Below are positions 16,744 to 25,842 of a stretch of 37,085 nt of DNA, in pieces. The notes below the pieces were generated by a model, which was not told the DNA's origin, did not search any database, and worked only from the letters and a program-made list of their open reading frames with translations. The stretch is taken from NCBI GenBank assembly GCA_017547445.1, contig JAFYPR010000023.1:1-37085 (forward strand). Reading direction: 5' to 3'. The stretch is from Clostridia bacterium (GTDB lineage: Bacteria; Bacillota; Clostridia; UMGS1883). Every line of letters begins with the position of its first letter. Within the stretch, counting starts at the first letter, position 1. Both the position numbers and the translations under genes were made by a program.

Positions 16744-17511
16744 TCAGTCGATTTCAAAAAAATCTTTCGCATTCTTTTCCGTAACCGCAATAACCTCGTC
16801 AACATCCATACCCTTTAATTCGGCAATTTTCTCCGCCACCGCATGGATATAAAGTGACGAATTTCTCTTGCCCCGGTATGGCACAGGTGCAAGGTAGGGG
16901 CAGTCCGTTTCTATCATCAAATCGCTAAGGGGCACATACTTCACAACTTCAACTGTTTTCACATTGTTTTTAAAGGTTAAAACACCGCCGATTGAAATTT
17001 TCATGCCTAAATCAAGGATTTTTTTAGCAGTCTCTTTACTTTCGCTGAAGCAATGCATCATGCCTCTTCTTTCACCCATATCCGAGCCTTTCAGTATCTC
17101 AACACAATCACGGGTGGAGTCACGGTTATGCACCTGAAAGGGCAGATTAACCTCCTTCGCAAGGGCAATCTGACGGGCAAAAGCCTCTCTCTGAATTTCC
17201 TCAGTTTCCTTGCCGTAGTAGTAATCAAGACCTATTTCGCCGATTGCAACTACTTTAGGGTGCTTTGCCATTTCTTTAATTCGGTCAAAATCCTCGTCCG
17301 TCATAAGATGAGCGTCCGAAGGATGAAAACCAACCGCCGCATACATAAAAGGGTACTTTTCAGCCAGAGCAATACTGTCCATGCTCGACTTTAAATTATA
17401 ACCAATATTTATAATATGACCAACGTTATTTTCAGGCATTGAGGACAGGATGATATCCCTGTCCTCGTCAAAACGCCCGTCATCATAATGTGCATGCACA
17501 TCAAATAACAT
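16744..17511 (-). CDS. tatD: TatD family metal-dependent hydrolase
   Basis: A 255-residue amidohydrolase-superfamily TIM barrel of the TatD type (3'-5' exonuclease / DNase activity is known for members). Metal ligands are visible: His6 and His8 in DVHAHYDD, Glu in AIGEIGLDYYYG, His in LPFQVHNRDS, His in GMMHCFSES and Asp in IETDCPYLAPVPYRGKRN. The length is standard. Only one base separates it from the metG stop, so the two are co-transcribed; metG-tatD linkage is common in Firmicutes. It is followed by its radical SAM partner gene. Confidence 0.96.
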   Translation of the reverse strand: MLFDVHAHYDDGRFDEDRDIILSSMPENNVGHIINIGYNLKSSMDSIALAEKYPFMYAAVGFHPSDAHLMTDEDFDRIKEMAKHPKVVAIGEIGLDYYYGKETEEIQREAFARQIALAKEVNLPFQVHNRDSTRDCVEILKGSDMGERRGMMHCFSESKETAKKILDLGMKISIGGVLTFKNNVKTVEVVKYVPLSDLMIETDCPYLAPVPYRGKRNSSLYIHAVAEKIAELKGMDVDEVIAVTEKNAKDFFEID

Positions 17512-17512
17512 T

Positions 17513-19465
17513 TTACCTTACCTCACTGCCGTTTGCGATTTCCTTAACGGGTGCAACAAGGCTTAACTCCTCATCGTTTGCCGCAGAGAGTATCATACCC
17601 TGACTGAGCTCACCGCAAAGTGTAACAGGCGCTAAGTTTACAACTGCCACAACCTGCTTGCCGATTAAGTCCTCAGGCTTATAATATTTTGCAATACCGG
17701 ACACAATCTGTCTCTGTTCATATCCAAAGTCAAGCTGAAACTTTAAAAGCTTACTTGATTTCTTAACCTTTTCGCAGCTGAGAACAGTACCGACTCTTAA
17801 ATCCATTCTGCAGAAATCGTCAATAGTGATTTCTTCCTTTGCTTCAGGCTTTTCCACTGCTTTCTTCGCAGGCTCTTCCTTAGGCTTCTGCGCACTCATA
17901 ATCTTTTCAACCTCTGCCATTATATCCTCAAGCTTTAGTCTTGCAAAAAGCATTTCGGGAGAAACAGTCACCTTACCCTCTTCGGGGTAAAGACCGCTCT
18001 TTTCGCACTCCTCAAAGGAACGGAGAGGACAATTGAGCTGCTCTGCTATAGCCTTTGCAGTTCTGGGCATGAAGGGCTCAATAAGACTTGCAATTGTAAT
18101 AATACAGTCACAAAGGTTGTACATTACCTCGCTTAATCTATCACTGTTTGCTTCATCCTTAGCAAGTACCCAGGGCTCTGTTTCGTCAACGTACTTGTTA
18201 CAACGCTTTATAGCCGTAAAGATTTCTGTAATAGCGTCAGCAACACGGAGGTTATCCATCTTCGCCTTTACCTTATTGACAGCTTCTGTTACAACTGCCT
18301 TTAAGTCAGCATCCATATCGCCTGTTACGCCTGTTTTCTTAACAGTGCCGCCAAAGTACTTGTTTGTCATGGAAATTGTTCTGTATACAAGGTTACCCAA
18401 TGTATTAACAAGGTCGGAATTGAATCTTTCCACCATTAATTCCCAGCTTATAACGCCGTCGTTTTCAAAGGGCATTTCGTGAAGAACAAAGTATCTTACC
18501 GCATCAACGCCGAAAAGACGAACCAGATCGTCAACGTAGATTACGTTACCCTTACTCTTACTCATCTTGCCGTCACCCTGTAAAAGCCAGGGATGGCCAA
18601 ACACCTGCTTCGGCAGCTCTTCGCCCAATGCCATAAGGAAAATAGGCCAGTAAATAGTATGAAAACGGATAATATCCTTACCGATAAGGTGCAAATCTGC
18701 AGGCCAGAGCTTTTTATACTGCTCTGTGGAATTACCGTCCGCATCATAGCCTATACCTGTAATGTAGTTTGTAAGGGCATCAAGCCATACGTATACAACG
18801 TGTCTTGAGTCAAAATCAACGGGAATGCCCCACTTGAAGCTTGTTCTTGACACGCACAGATCCTGAAGACCGGGAAGAAGGAAATTGTTCATCATTTCGT
18901 TCTTTCTGCTTACAGGCTGGATAAATTCGGGATGTGTGTTGATGTGTTCAATCAGTCTGTCTGCGTACTTACTCATTTTAAAGAAGTATGCTTCTTCCTT
19001 GGCTCTCTTTACTTCTCTTCCGCAGTCAGGGCACTTGCCGTCAACTAACTGGCTTTCTGTCCAGAAGGATTCACAGGGAGTGCAGTATAAGCCTTCATAA
19101 GCACCCTTGTAAATATCACCCTGGTCATAGAGCTTTTTGAAAATCTTCTGAACCTGTCTTTCATGGTCCTTATCTGTTGTACGGATAAACTTGTCATAGG
19201 ATGTGTCAACCATATCCCATAACTCTTTAATAACGCCGGCAACAGAATCAACAAAATCCTGACAGGACAAATTTGCATCTGCCGCCTTTAATTCGATTTT
19301 CTGACCGTGCTCGTCTGTACCTGTCTGGAAGAATACATCATAGCCGTCTTTTCTCTTAAATCTCGCAATAGAATCCGCAAGCATAATCTCATAGCTGTTG
19401 CCGATATGAGGCTTGCCCGAGGTATATGCTATTGCAGTTGTAATATAATATTTACCTTTGCTCAT
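17513..19465 (-). CDS. metG: Methionyl-tRNA synthetase
   Basis: Charges tRNA-Met. The 650-residue protein has the class I Rossmann fold with the HIGH variant HIGN (residues 20-23) and KMSKS near residue 300 (GDGKMSKSKGNV). A zinc-knuckle segment CTPCESFW...CPDC lies at about 127-148. The anticodon-binding helical domain follows, then a linker rich in Lys/Glu/Pro (about 525-545). A C-terminal tRNA-binding OB-fold domain (IDDFCRMDLRVGTVLSCEKV onward, about 548-650) is typical of dimeric bacterial MetG. AAAGAG precedes the ATG. It lies between pyrD and tatD. Confidence 0.98.
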   Translation of the reverse strand: MSKGKYYITTAIAYTSGKPHIGNSYEIMLADSIARFKRKDGYDVFFQTGTDEHGQKIELKAADANLSCQDFVDSVAGVIKELWDMVDTSYDKFIRTTDKDHERQVQKIFKKLYDQGDIYKGAYEGLYCTPCESFWTESQLVDGKCPDCGREVKRAKEEAYFFKMSKYADRLIEHINTHPEFIQPVSRKNEMMNNFLLPGLQDLCVSRTSFKWGIPVDFDSRHVVYVWLDALTNYITGIGYDADGNSTEQYKKLWPADLHLIGKDIIRFHTIYWPIFLMALGEELPKQVFGHPWLLQGDGKMSKSKGNVIYVDDLVRLFGVDAVRYFVLHEMPFENDGVISWELMVERFNSDLVNTLGNLVYRTISMTNKYFGGTVKKTGVTGDMDADLKAVVTEAVNKVKAKMDNLRVADAITEIFTAIKRCNKYVDETEPWVLAKDEANSDRLSEVMYNLCDCIITIASLIEPFMPRTAKAIAEQLNCPLRSFEECEKSGLYPEEGKVTVSPEMLFARLKLEDIMAEVEKIMSAQKPKEEPAKKAVEKPEAKEEITIDDFCRMDLRVGTVLSCEKVKKSSKLLKFQLDFGYEQRQIVSGIAKYYKPEDLIGKQVVAVVNLAPVTLCGELSQGMILSAANDEELSLVAPVKEIANGSEVR

Positions 19466-19483
19466 TTGTAATCACTCTTTCTT

Positions 19484-20398
19484 TTACCAAGGTTTAACAG
19501 CACCTATAAGCTCATTTACATCCTCGATGCCGTGCTTTGTCATATATTCTTCAATTCCGTAGACTGTCTTCACTGCCGCATAGGGGTCAACAAAATTCTG
19601 TGTGCCCACACTTACAAGGCTTGCACCCGCAAGCATAAATTCAACAGCATCATTACCGTCCTGTATACCGCCCATACCGATAATGGGAATATTTACATTG
19701 TTTGCTACCTGCCATACCATTCTCACCGCAACAGGCTTAACGGCAGGGCCGCTCATACCGCCCACGTTGTTATTCAAAATGGGCCGACGGGAATTGATAT
19801 CAATCTTCATGCCCAAAAGTGTATTGATAAGGCTTAAGCCGTCAGCACCCGCCGCTTCTGCCGCCTTTGCAATGGCTGCAATATCTGTAACATTGGGGCT
19901 GAGCTTTACAACAAGAGGCTTATTGCACTGCTCCTTTACCTTACAGGTAATTTCCGAAACCATACAGGGGTCTGTGCCGAAAGCAACACCGCCGTGCTTT
20001 ACGTTGGGGCATGAAATGTTCATTTCAACCAGATCAACATTGCTCTGAGAAATAAGTCTGCCCATTTCAATATAATCCTCTAATGTATTACCTGCAATGT
20101 TTGCGATAATCTTGCACTTTGAAAATTTTTTCTTCAAAAAGGGCAGATCGTTAACGAGAAAGTTCTCCAGACCGGGATTTTGCAGACCTACACTGTTTAA
20201 AATACCGCCGTAAACCTCTGCAATTCTGGGGGGCTTGTTACCCTCCCTCGGTTTTAAGGTTAAACCTTTAACGCTGATACCGCCGATTTCATCCAGGTTA
20301 TAATACTGGGAATATTCATATCCGAAGCCGAATGTGCCACTGCCTGTGACAACGGGGTTTTCAAATTCCACTCCGCAAAAATTCACCTTTGTGTTCAT
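19484..20398 (-). CDS. pyrD: Dihydroorotate dehydrogenase B, catalytic subunit
   Basis: Oxidises dihydroorotate to orotate at FMN in UMP synthesis. The 304-residue protein is class 1B: Cys130 in NISCPNVKHGG is the catalytic base (class 2 enzymes have Ser). GSGTFGFGYEYS, SVKGLTLKPREGN, VKLSPNVTD and GMGGIQDG are FMN- and substrate-binding segments. The partner subunit gene pyrK overlaps by 4 bases (ATGA), implying translational coupling. Electrons pass through PyrK to NAD+, which suits an anaerobe. Confidence 0.97.
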   Translation of the reverse strand: MNTKVNFCGVEFENPVVTGSGTFGFGYEYSQYYNLDEIGGISVKGLTLKPREGNKPPRIAEVYGGILNSVGLQNPGLENFLVNDLPFLKKKFSKCKIIANIAGNTLEDYIEMGRLISQSNVDLVEMNISCPNVKHGGVAFGTDPCMVSEITCKVKEQCNKPLVVKLSPNVTDIAAIAKAAEAAGADGLSLINTLLGMKIDINSRRPILNNNVGGMSGPAVKPVAVRMVWQVANNVNIPIIGMGGIQDGNDAVEFMLAGASLVSVGTQNFVDPYAAVKTVYGIEEYMTKHGIEDVNELIGAVKPW

Positions 20399-21141
20399 TC
20401 AAACTCCACCTCGCTTGCCTTAAATACAGGGCCCTTCTGACAAACCTTGTCGTAGCCTGACTTTGTCTTGCATACGCATACAAGGCACGCACCGATACCG
20501 CAGCCCATTCTCTGTTCCATACTGATTTCTGCTTCAATGCCCTTTTCCATGGCAATCTGTTTAACAGCCTTAAGCATAGGTGTGGGACCGCAGGCATATA
20601 TAATGTCGCAATCGTCCATTGCCTCTTTAGCCGCATTGATTGCAAAGCCGTTGTAGCCGTAGGTGCCGTTATCAGTTGCAATAACTGTAGGTCCGCAGGC
20701 TGAGAAGTCTTCTTCCATACAAACCATTTCCTTGTCACGGAAGCCAAGGAACACCTTGGGGCTTGTCAGATTTTTTGCAAGGTATAAAAGGGGGAAAGAG
20801 CCTAAGCCGCCGCCTAAAACAACTGCTTTAGCATCTTTTTTTACAGTAAAGCCTGTGCCCAGAGGTCCAAGAAGGTCAAGTGTTTCTCCAACATTCTTTT
20901 TGGAAAGTATCTCTGTACCTTCACCCTTGATTTCAAACACAATTCTTGTAATATTGTCGTAAGCGTCACAAATTGAGATAGGTCTTCTTAAAATGTTCTT
21001 TTCGCTTCCGATGTTTATATGCACAAACTGACCGGGCAGAGCTTCCTTTGCCAAAATCTCATTTTCAAGGAGTAATTCCACCTGGTTCTTAGCAATTTCT
21101 CTTTTGCCCACTATTTTACAAAATTTTACCTGAGTATGCAT
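20395..21141 (-). CDS. pyrK: Dihydroorotate dehydrogenase B, electron-transfer subunit
   Basis: A 248-residue ferredoxin-reductase-like subunit carrying FAD and a [2Fe-2S] cluster that passes electrons from PyrD to NAD+. RRPISICDAY is the FAD-binding motif, LGGGLGSFPLLYLAK the NAD-binding loop and YACGPTPMLKAV a family signature. The C-terminal cluster ligands are Cys214, Cys219, Cys222 and Cys234. The N-terminus overlaps pyrF by 16 bases. No catalytic residue appears missing. Confidence 0.96.
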   Translation of the reverse strand: MHTQVKFCKIVGKREIAKNQVELLLENEILAKEALPGQFVHINIGSEKNILRRPISICDAYDNITRIVFEIKGEGTEILSKKNVGETLDLLGPLGTGFTVKKDAKAVVLGGGLGSFPLLYLAKNLTSPKVFLGFRDKEMVCMEEDFSACGPTVIATDNGTYGYNGFAINAAKEAMDDCDIIYACGPTPMLKAVKQIAMEKGIEAEISMEQRMGCGIGACLVCVCKTKSGYDKVCQKGPVFKASEVEFE

Positions 21142-22046
21142 TTCTTAAGTGCCTCCTTCATATTGAGGGCTTCCTCTCTCGCTGCCAGACCGAACTGTTC
21201 ATCCTTCCAGTCGCCCTTTTTGTATGCGCACATAATACCGCGGGAGGAGTTAACAATACCGCCAAGACCGTTCTTGTCAAATGCAAGAGCGCAGTCCTCT
21301 GCCTTACCACCCTGTGCGCCATAGCCGGGGATAAGGAAGAAGGTGTTGGGCATTACTTCACGAAGCCTCGATATCTGCTCGGGGTATGTTGCGCCTGTTA
21401 CCGCACCCACACGGTTATAGCCGTATTCACCGATACTGTCTGCGCCCAATTCTCTTACGATTGCCGCTGTCTTTTCATAAATAGGTGTGCCGTCAATTAC
21501 TAAATCCTGTAATTCACCCGACGAGGGGTTAGATGTCTTAACAAGAATGAAAATGTCCTTGTCATGCTCATTACAATCCTTAACAAAGGGCTTTAAGCCG
21601 TCTGTGCCAAGGTAGGGATTAACTGTTATACAGTCAGGCGTGAAGCTTCTTGCCTTCTTGCCCATATAATCAGTTTCTCCGATATATGCCGCACTATACG
21701 CCTCTGCAGTTGCGCCTATGTCGCCTCTCTTTACGTCAAGAAGAACATACATGCCCTTTTCTTCGGCATACTTCATTGTCTTTTCAAGGCAGATAATACC
21801 TTCCACACCGTACATTTCGTAATATGCACTCTGGGGCTTAACAGCAGGCACGATGTCATAAAGGTTGTCGATTAAAACCTTGTTGAACTCAAAGAGTGCA
21901 TCTGCCGCACCCTTAGAGAAGTTATCTCCTGCCTTTTCCATGCAGGGGATTTTTATAAAATCCGGTACGTAATCAAGCTTGGGGTCAAGACCTGCCACTG
22001 TAGGGTTCATATCTTTTTCTATAATCTTTTTAATAAGCTTATCCAT
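21126..22046 (-). CDS. pyrF: Orotidine 5'-phosphate decarboxylase (long type)
   Basis: Decarboxylates OMP to UMP. The 306 residues identify the longer 'type 2' bacterial form, as opposed to the ~235-residue form. The active-site segment LLDVKRGDIGATAEAY (about 102-117) contains the Asp-Lys-Asp array, and ITVNPYLGTDGLKPF and IPGYGAQGG are conserved. Overlap of 8 bases with pyrC and 16 bases with pyrK suggests coupled translation. pyrE, which makes the substrate, is not in the window. Confidence 0.96.
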   Translation of the reverse strand: MDKLIKKIIEKDMNPTVAGLDPKLDYVPDFIKIPCMEKAGDNFSKGAADALFEFNKVLIDNLYDIVPAVKPQSAYYEMYGVEGIICLEKTMKYAEEKGMYVLLDVKRGDIGATAEAYSAAYIGETDYMGKKARSFTPDCITVNPYLGTDGLKPFVKDCNEHDKDIFILVKTSNPSSGELQDLVIDGTPIYEKTAAIVRELGADSIGEYGYNRVGAVTGATYPEQISRLREVMPNTFFLIPGYGAQGGKAEDCALAFDKNGLGGIVNSSRGIMCAYKKGDWKDEQFGLAAREEALNMKEALKKCILR

Positions 22047-23313
22047 TATACATTACTCTTCCTTCCACAATAGTCATATGTGCCTTACCTGAAAGTGTAT
22101 AACCGTCATAAGGCGAATTTTTACTCTTTGACTTGAATTCATCAACCTTAACTGTCCATATTTCATCAGGGTCAAAAATTGTCAGATCGGCAATTGCGCC
22201 GAGTGCAATTTCACCAAGACCAAGATTGAGAATATCCGAAGGATTATATGTCATCTTCTTAAGCATTTCGCCCAAAGACAATTTACCTGTCTTAACAAGG
22301 TATGTGATAGAAAGTGCCAGCGAAGTTTCCAGTCCTACAATGCCGTTGGATGCATAATCAAATTCAAGATTCTTTTCGTCAACATGGTGGGGTGCATGGT
22401 CTGTGATGATAGCGTCAATTGTGCCGTCAACAAGACCTTCAATAATAGCATCCACATCCTCCTGACCTCTTAAGGGAGGGTTCATCTTTGCGTTTGTATC
22501 AAAGCCGTTAACCGCCTCGTCTGTCAAAGAGAAGTAATGAGGAGCAGTTTCGCACGTTACCTTAACGCCTCTCTTTTTAGCCTGACGGATTAATTCAACA
22601 CTGCCCTTTGTGCTTACATGAGCAATGTGTACTCTCTTACCTTCGTGCTCGGCAATTAAAATATCACGTGCAACCATAGCCTCTTCAACTGCAGGCACAA
22701 TGGGACGGAGACCAAGACGTGTACAGGTCTCGGAATCGTTCATACTTCCCGAGTCAAGAAGCGATAATTCTTCGCAATGGCTGATTACGGGAAGGTCAAA
22801 ATGGTCAGAATACAAAAGCGCTCTTCTCATAACAGAGCCGTTTGATACAGGTCTTCCGTCATCGGAAACTGCAACGATACCTTCCTTCTTCATTTCGCCC
22901 ATTTCAGCTAATTCTTCACCCTTTAAGCCCTTTGTAATTGCGCCTACGGGGAAAACTCTGCAGTAGCCAACCTTGTCAGCTCTTGACTTGATATAGCTTA
23001 CAACAGCAGGGTTATCACATACAGGATTTGTGTTGGGCATGCAGCAAACAGATGTAAAACCGCCTGCTACTGCAGCAAGAGTACCTGTTCTGATATCTTC
23101 CTTGTATTCATAGCCGGGCTCACGCAAATGCACGTGCATATCAATCAATCCTGCGGAAACTACCATTCCCTTTGCGTCTATAACCTCAGCCTCGCCATCT
23201 TCAATCTTTTCTGCAATCTGTACAATAACACCATCTAAAATGAGGATGTCACCATACATATCTATCTCATTCTTAAGGTCAATAATATGACCATTCTTTA
23301 CAAGTAATTTCAT
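22039..23313 (-). CDS. pyrC: Dihydroorotase
   Basis: Cyclises N-carbamoyl-aspartate to dihydroorotate. A start at 23313 (424 residues) is preferred over the upstream in-frame codon at 23349 because AAAGGGGT lies 8 bases upstream and MKLLVKNGHIID matches the family N-terminus. Metal ligands His60 and His62 are in DMHVHLREPG. VISHCEE, VHIAHVSTKGSVELIR and ITDHAPH are the other metal- and substrate-binding segments. It belongs to the type I, amidohydrolase-like bacterial dihydroorotases. It is separated from pyrB by 133 bases holding a repeat array and hairpin. Confidence 0.96.
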   Translation of the reverse strand: MKLLVKNGHIIDLKNEIDMYGDILILDGVIVQIAEKIEDGEAEVIDAKGMVVSAGLIDMHVHLREPGYEYKEDIRTGTLAAVAGGFTSVCCMPNTNPVCDNPAVVSYIKSRADKVGYCRVFPVGAITKGLKGEELAEMGEMKKEGIVAVSDDGRPVSNGSVMRRALLYSDHFDLPVISHCEELSLLDSGSMNDSETCTRLGLRPIVPAVEEAMVARDILIAEHEGKRVHIAHVSTKGSVELIRQAKKRGVKVTCETAPHYFSLTDEAVNGFDTNAKMNPPLRGQEDVDAIIEGLVDGTIDAIITDHAPHHVDEKNLEFDYASNGIVGLETSLALSITYLVKTGKLSLGEMLKKMTYNPSDILNLGLGEIALGAIADLTIFDPDEIWTVKVDEFKSKSKNSPYDGYTLSGKAHMTIVEGRVMYNG

Positions 23314-23335
23314 AAGGTCTACCCCTTTCAATTCA

Positions 23336-23362
23336 AAATAATTTTGCACAGCAAAATTATTT
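23336..23362. repeat. 12-bp perfect inverted repeat in the pyrC leader
   Basis: AAATAATTTTGC (23336-23347) and GCAAAATTATTT (23351-23362) form a perfect stem with a 3-base loop. It ends about 20 bases upstream of the pyrC start codon, just before the ribosome binding site. No T-run follows on the minus strand. It directly adjoins the heptad array. Confidence 0.7.
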
Positions 23363-23367
23363 CCTTA

Positions 23368-23400
23368 ATTTCTCATTACTAATTGCTCATTACTCATTAC
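23368..23400. repeat. 7-bp AT-rich tandem repeat, copy 3
   Basis: Heptads ATTTCTC, ATTACTA, ATTGCTC, ATTACTC and partial ATTAC, preceded by CCTTA as in the copies at 133 and 8201. It lies between a perfect hairpin and a fragment of the 127-bp repeat. Confidence 0.75.
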
Positions 23401-23442
23401 AAAAATGTTGCAATTACCCAATCAAAGTAGTTTAAAGCCCAC
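23401..23442 (+). repeat. Fragment (copy E) of the 127-bp structured repeat
   Basis: Bases 23401-23426 match the 3' tail of the repeat (AAAAATGTTGCAATTACC, then CAATCAAA), with two differences from copy C. After GTAG, TTTAAAGCCCAC (23431-23442) matches the 5' start of the element. The order tail-then-head is what an incomplete head-to-tail pair, or a deletion product, would leave. Confidence 0.65.
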
Positions 23443-23446
23443 CTAA

Positions 23447-24367
23447 TTATTCATTACACAAAATATCCAAAACTGCCATTCTTACCGATACACCGTTAGT
23501 AACCTGTTCGTTGATAACTGAGTTTTCACAGTCTGCAACATATGTGGAAATTTCGATACCTCGGTTTACGGGACCGGGATGCATAATAAGTGCATCAGGC
23601 TTTGCAAATTTCAATCTGTCAAGGCTCATGCCGAAAAATTCGCTGTATTCACGAACTGTGGGGAAAAGAGCCGACTTCATTCTCTCAAGCTGAATTCTTA
23701 AATTTATAATAACATCCGCTTCATAAATAGCCTCTTCAACACTTTCGCAAATTGTTACATTGCCCATCTTTTCAAAATCACGGGGAATAAGCGTAGGAGG
23801 ACCTGCAATAAATACCTCTGCTCCAAGCTTTGTAAGTGCAAGGGTGTCACTTCTTGCAACACGGGAGTGTGTAACATCACCGATGATTGCAACCTTCAAG
23901 CCTTCAATTCTGCCCTTCTTTTCACGGATTGTAAACATATCCAAAAGCGCCTGTGTAGGGTGCTCGTTCATGCCGTCACCTGCGTTTACAACGCTTGCCT
24001 TGACATTTTTCGCCAGAAGATGAGGTGCTCCCGAAGCACTGTGACGGATAACAATTACGTCTGTGCCCATGGAATCAAGAGTTTTACCTGTATCTATGAG
24101 GCTTTCACCCTTCTGTATAGATGAGCCTGAAGCTGCGATATTTGCACTTGATGCGCCCATATACTTGCTGGCAAGCTCAAAGGATGTTCTTGTTCTTGTG
24201 GAGTTTTCGTAGAAAAGTGTAATAAGACTTCTCCCTTGCATATTGGGTATTTTCTTATTGTCCGATAAAACCACCTTCTTCATTTCGGCGGCCTTATCCA
24301 GAATATAGAGAATTTCCTCTTTTGACAATTCACAAATACCAAGTAAATCTTTTCTTCCCGAAAGCAT
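23447..24367 (-). CDS. pyrB: Aspartate carbamoyltransferase, catalytic subunit
   Basis: Condenses carbamoyl phosphate with aspartate, the first committed pyrimidine step. The 306-residue protein carries the carbamoyl-phosphate loop Ser56-Thr-Arg-Thr-Arg60 ([15 protein letters not shown]), [13 protein letters not shown] and the aspartate-side MHPGPVNRG. The length is standard for the catalytic chain. No regulatory chain gene (pyrI) lies next to it. Two bases separate it from the rluD stop, so it is read with the ileS-lspA-rluD genes upstream. Confidence 0.97.
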   Translation of the reverse strand: MLSGRKDLLGICELSKEEILYILDKAAEMKKVVLSDNKKIPNMQGRSLITLFYENSTRTRTSFELASKYMGASSANIAASGSSIQKGESLIDTGKTLDSMGTDVIVIRHSASGAPHLLAKNVKASVVNAGDGMNEHPTQALLDMFTIREKKGRIEGLKVAIIGDVTHSRVARSDTLALTKLGAEVFIAGPPTLIPRDFEKMGNVTICESVEEAIYEADVIINLRIQLERMKSALFPTVREYSEFFGMSLDRLKFAKPDALIMHPGPVNRGIEISTYVADCENSVINEQVTNGVSVRMAVLDILCNE

Positions 24368-24369
24368 AT

Positions 24370-25296
24370 TTAATCCTCTCTTTCTCTTCTGTTATGAAGT
24401 ATATCCAACACCTTTTTGAAATCCTCAGGCAAAGCTGCTTCATATTGAACCTTTTCTTTGGATTTTGGGTGTATAAATCCTATTTTTCCTGCATGAAGAA
24501 GCTGACCTGTCAGGTTAAACTCCTCCTTCTTCACACCGTAGGTCTTATCCCCTGCAATGGGGTGACCAATGTGCTTCATGTGTACTCTTATCTGGTGAGT
24601 ACGACCTGTTTTTAATTTGCACCGCACAAGGGTGTATAACCCGAAGCGCTCCTCCACAAAAAAATCCGTTATGGCTTCTCTGGAATTTTTACAGGTAACC
24701 GTCATTTTCTTGCGGTCGTTTTCACTTCGGGCAATGGGGGCATCAACTCTGCCCTCATCCTCTTTAATATTACCATGAACCAGGGCGTAATATTCTCTCG
24801 ACAGGCTTCTGTCCCCCAACTGGTCAGACAGGAACATATGTGCATCATTTGTCTTTGCCACAACTAAAAGTCCCGTCGTGTCCTTGTCAATTCTGTGCAC
24901 AATCCCCGGGCGCATCTTGCCGTTAATACCCGAAAGATTGCCCTTGCAGTGGTATAAAACTGCATTTACAAGTGTACCTGAGCCATTTCCCGGTGCCGGG
25001 TGCACAACCATGCCCCGCTCCTTGTTTATAACAAGCAATTCCTCGTCCTCATAGACGATATCAAGAGGTATATCCTCGGGGAAAGCATCAATCTCCTCCG
25101 CTTCGGGAAGGGTAAATTCAATCACATCCCCTGCCTTCAGCTTGTATGATGCGCTCTTAACCTGTCCGTTGACGGTAATTTTCCCATCGTCAAACAGATT
25201 TTTTATATATGAGCGGGAAACCCCCTCCAGATTCTCAGCAACGTATTTGTCGCACCTTATATTCTCATTTGCAGTAAGCACAATTTTCTCTTCCAT
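24370..25296 (-). CDS. rluD: RluA/RluD family 23S rRNA pseudouridine synthase
   Basis: A 308-residue pseudouridine synthase. The start at 25296 is chosen because GGGAGGG precedes it; the upstream in-frame extension lies inside the end of lspA. Residues of about 13-60 are an S4 RNA-binding domain ([30 protein letters not shown]). The catalytic Asp137 sits in [15 protein letters not shown] and [20 protein letters not shown] is the conserved C-terminal motif. RluD-like specificity (positions near 1911-1917) is the usual annotation for the lspA-linked gene, but RluC/RluD subgrouping by eye is uncertain. Twelve bases separate it from lspA. Confidence 0.93.
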   Translation of the reverse strand: MEEKIVLTANENIRCDKYVAENLEGVSRSYIKNLFDDGKITVNGQVKSASYKLKAGDVIEFTLPEAEEIDAFPEDIPLDIVYEDEELLVINKERGMVVHPAPGNGSGTLVNAVLYHCKGNLSGINGKMRPGIVHRIDKDTTGLLVVAKTNDAHMFLSDQLGDRSLSREYYALVHGNIKEDEGRVDAPIARSENDRKKMTVTCKNSREAITDFFVEERFGLYTLVRCKLKTGRTHQIRVHMKHIGHPIAGDKTYGVKKEEFNLTGQLLHAGKIGFIHPKSKEKVQYEAALPEDFKKVLDILHNRRERED

Positions 25297-25307
25297 ATTG
25301 CCCTCCC

Positions 25308-25811
25308 TTAATCCCTTACGTTCAGAAAGGCATAAAGCATAAGAAGACCTGCACCTATGCATATAACACAGTCAGCAAAATTGAAAATATAGAAATTTAT
25401 AAACTGCACATCTATAAAATCCCTTACATAGCCTAAAAACACTCTGTCAATAAGATTGCCCACCGCACCGGAGGCAACAAGGCTTACAGCTGCAAGGAAA
25501 AGCGTGTTTTCGGGTCGATGCTTTATAAAATAGTATATCCCAAAAGCAAAAACCAGCACGGTAACACAGATAAGCGCAATCCGCTGTCCGCTGAAAAGTC
25601 CCATACTTGCGCCGTAGTTTTTAAGGTAAGTAAAATTAAGGACATTCTTTATAATTATAAAGCCTTTCCCTTCAACACCGCCCGAGGCATTAACCATCCA
25701 CATTTTACTGAGCTGGTCAATCACCGTAAGTGCAACTGCAAGCATGCCCCAAAGGGAGTATTTTACCCATCGGTTCAATTTCAAATCAATCTCTCCATAT
25801 ACAATCGTCAC
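25308..25811 (-). CDS. lspA: Lipoprotein signal peptidase (signal peptidase II)
   Basis: Removes signal peptides from lipidated prolipoproteins in the cytoplasmic membrane. Four hydrophobic membrane segments are visible. The catalytic Asp pair is in GAVGNLIDRVFLGYVRDFID and FNFADCVI, and VIDQLSKMWM is the N-terminal family motif. The start is uncertain: GTG at 25811 has AGGAGG 9 bases upstream, while TTG at 25784 has GGAGAG 5 bases upstream and places the first conserved Asp near residue 23, as in well-studied members. The AGGAGG and GTG lie in an 11-bp hairpin after the ileS stop. It lies between ileS and rluD. Confidence 0.93.
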   Translation of the reverse strand: MTIVYGEIDLKLNRWVKYSLWGMLAVALTVIDQLSKMWMVNASGGVEGKGFIIIKNVLNFTYLKNYGASMGLFSGQRIALICVTVLVFAFGIYYFIKHRPENTLFLAAVSLVASGAVGNLIDRVFLGYVRDFIDVQFINFYIFNFADCVICIGAGLLMLYAFLNVRD

Positions 25812-25837
25812 AGAAGAATACCTCCTCTGTGACGACA
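25811..25837 (-). promoter_or_regulatory. Hairpin enclosing the lspA ribosome binding site
   Basis: On the minus strand, GTCACAGAGGA and TCTTCTGTGAC form an 11-bp stem (one G-T pair) with loop GGTAT. The AGGAGG and the GTG candidate start of lspA both lie inside it. It begins just after the ileS stop. No T-run follows, so a terminator is unlikely; it could limit lspA initiation or favour the downstream TTG. Confidence 0.5.
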
Positions 25838-25842
25838 AAATT

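Noticed and set aside
23314-23446. PyrR-binding attenuator ahead of pyrC
   Set aside because: The hairpin present is a simple AT-rich inverted repeat without a terminator T-run or alternative anti-terminator pairing, and pyrB lies upstream of it.
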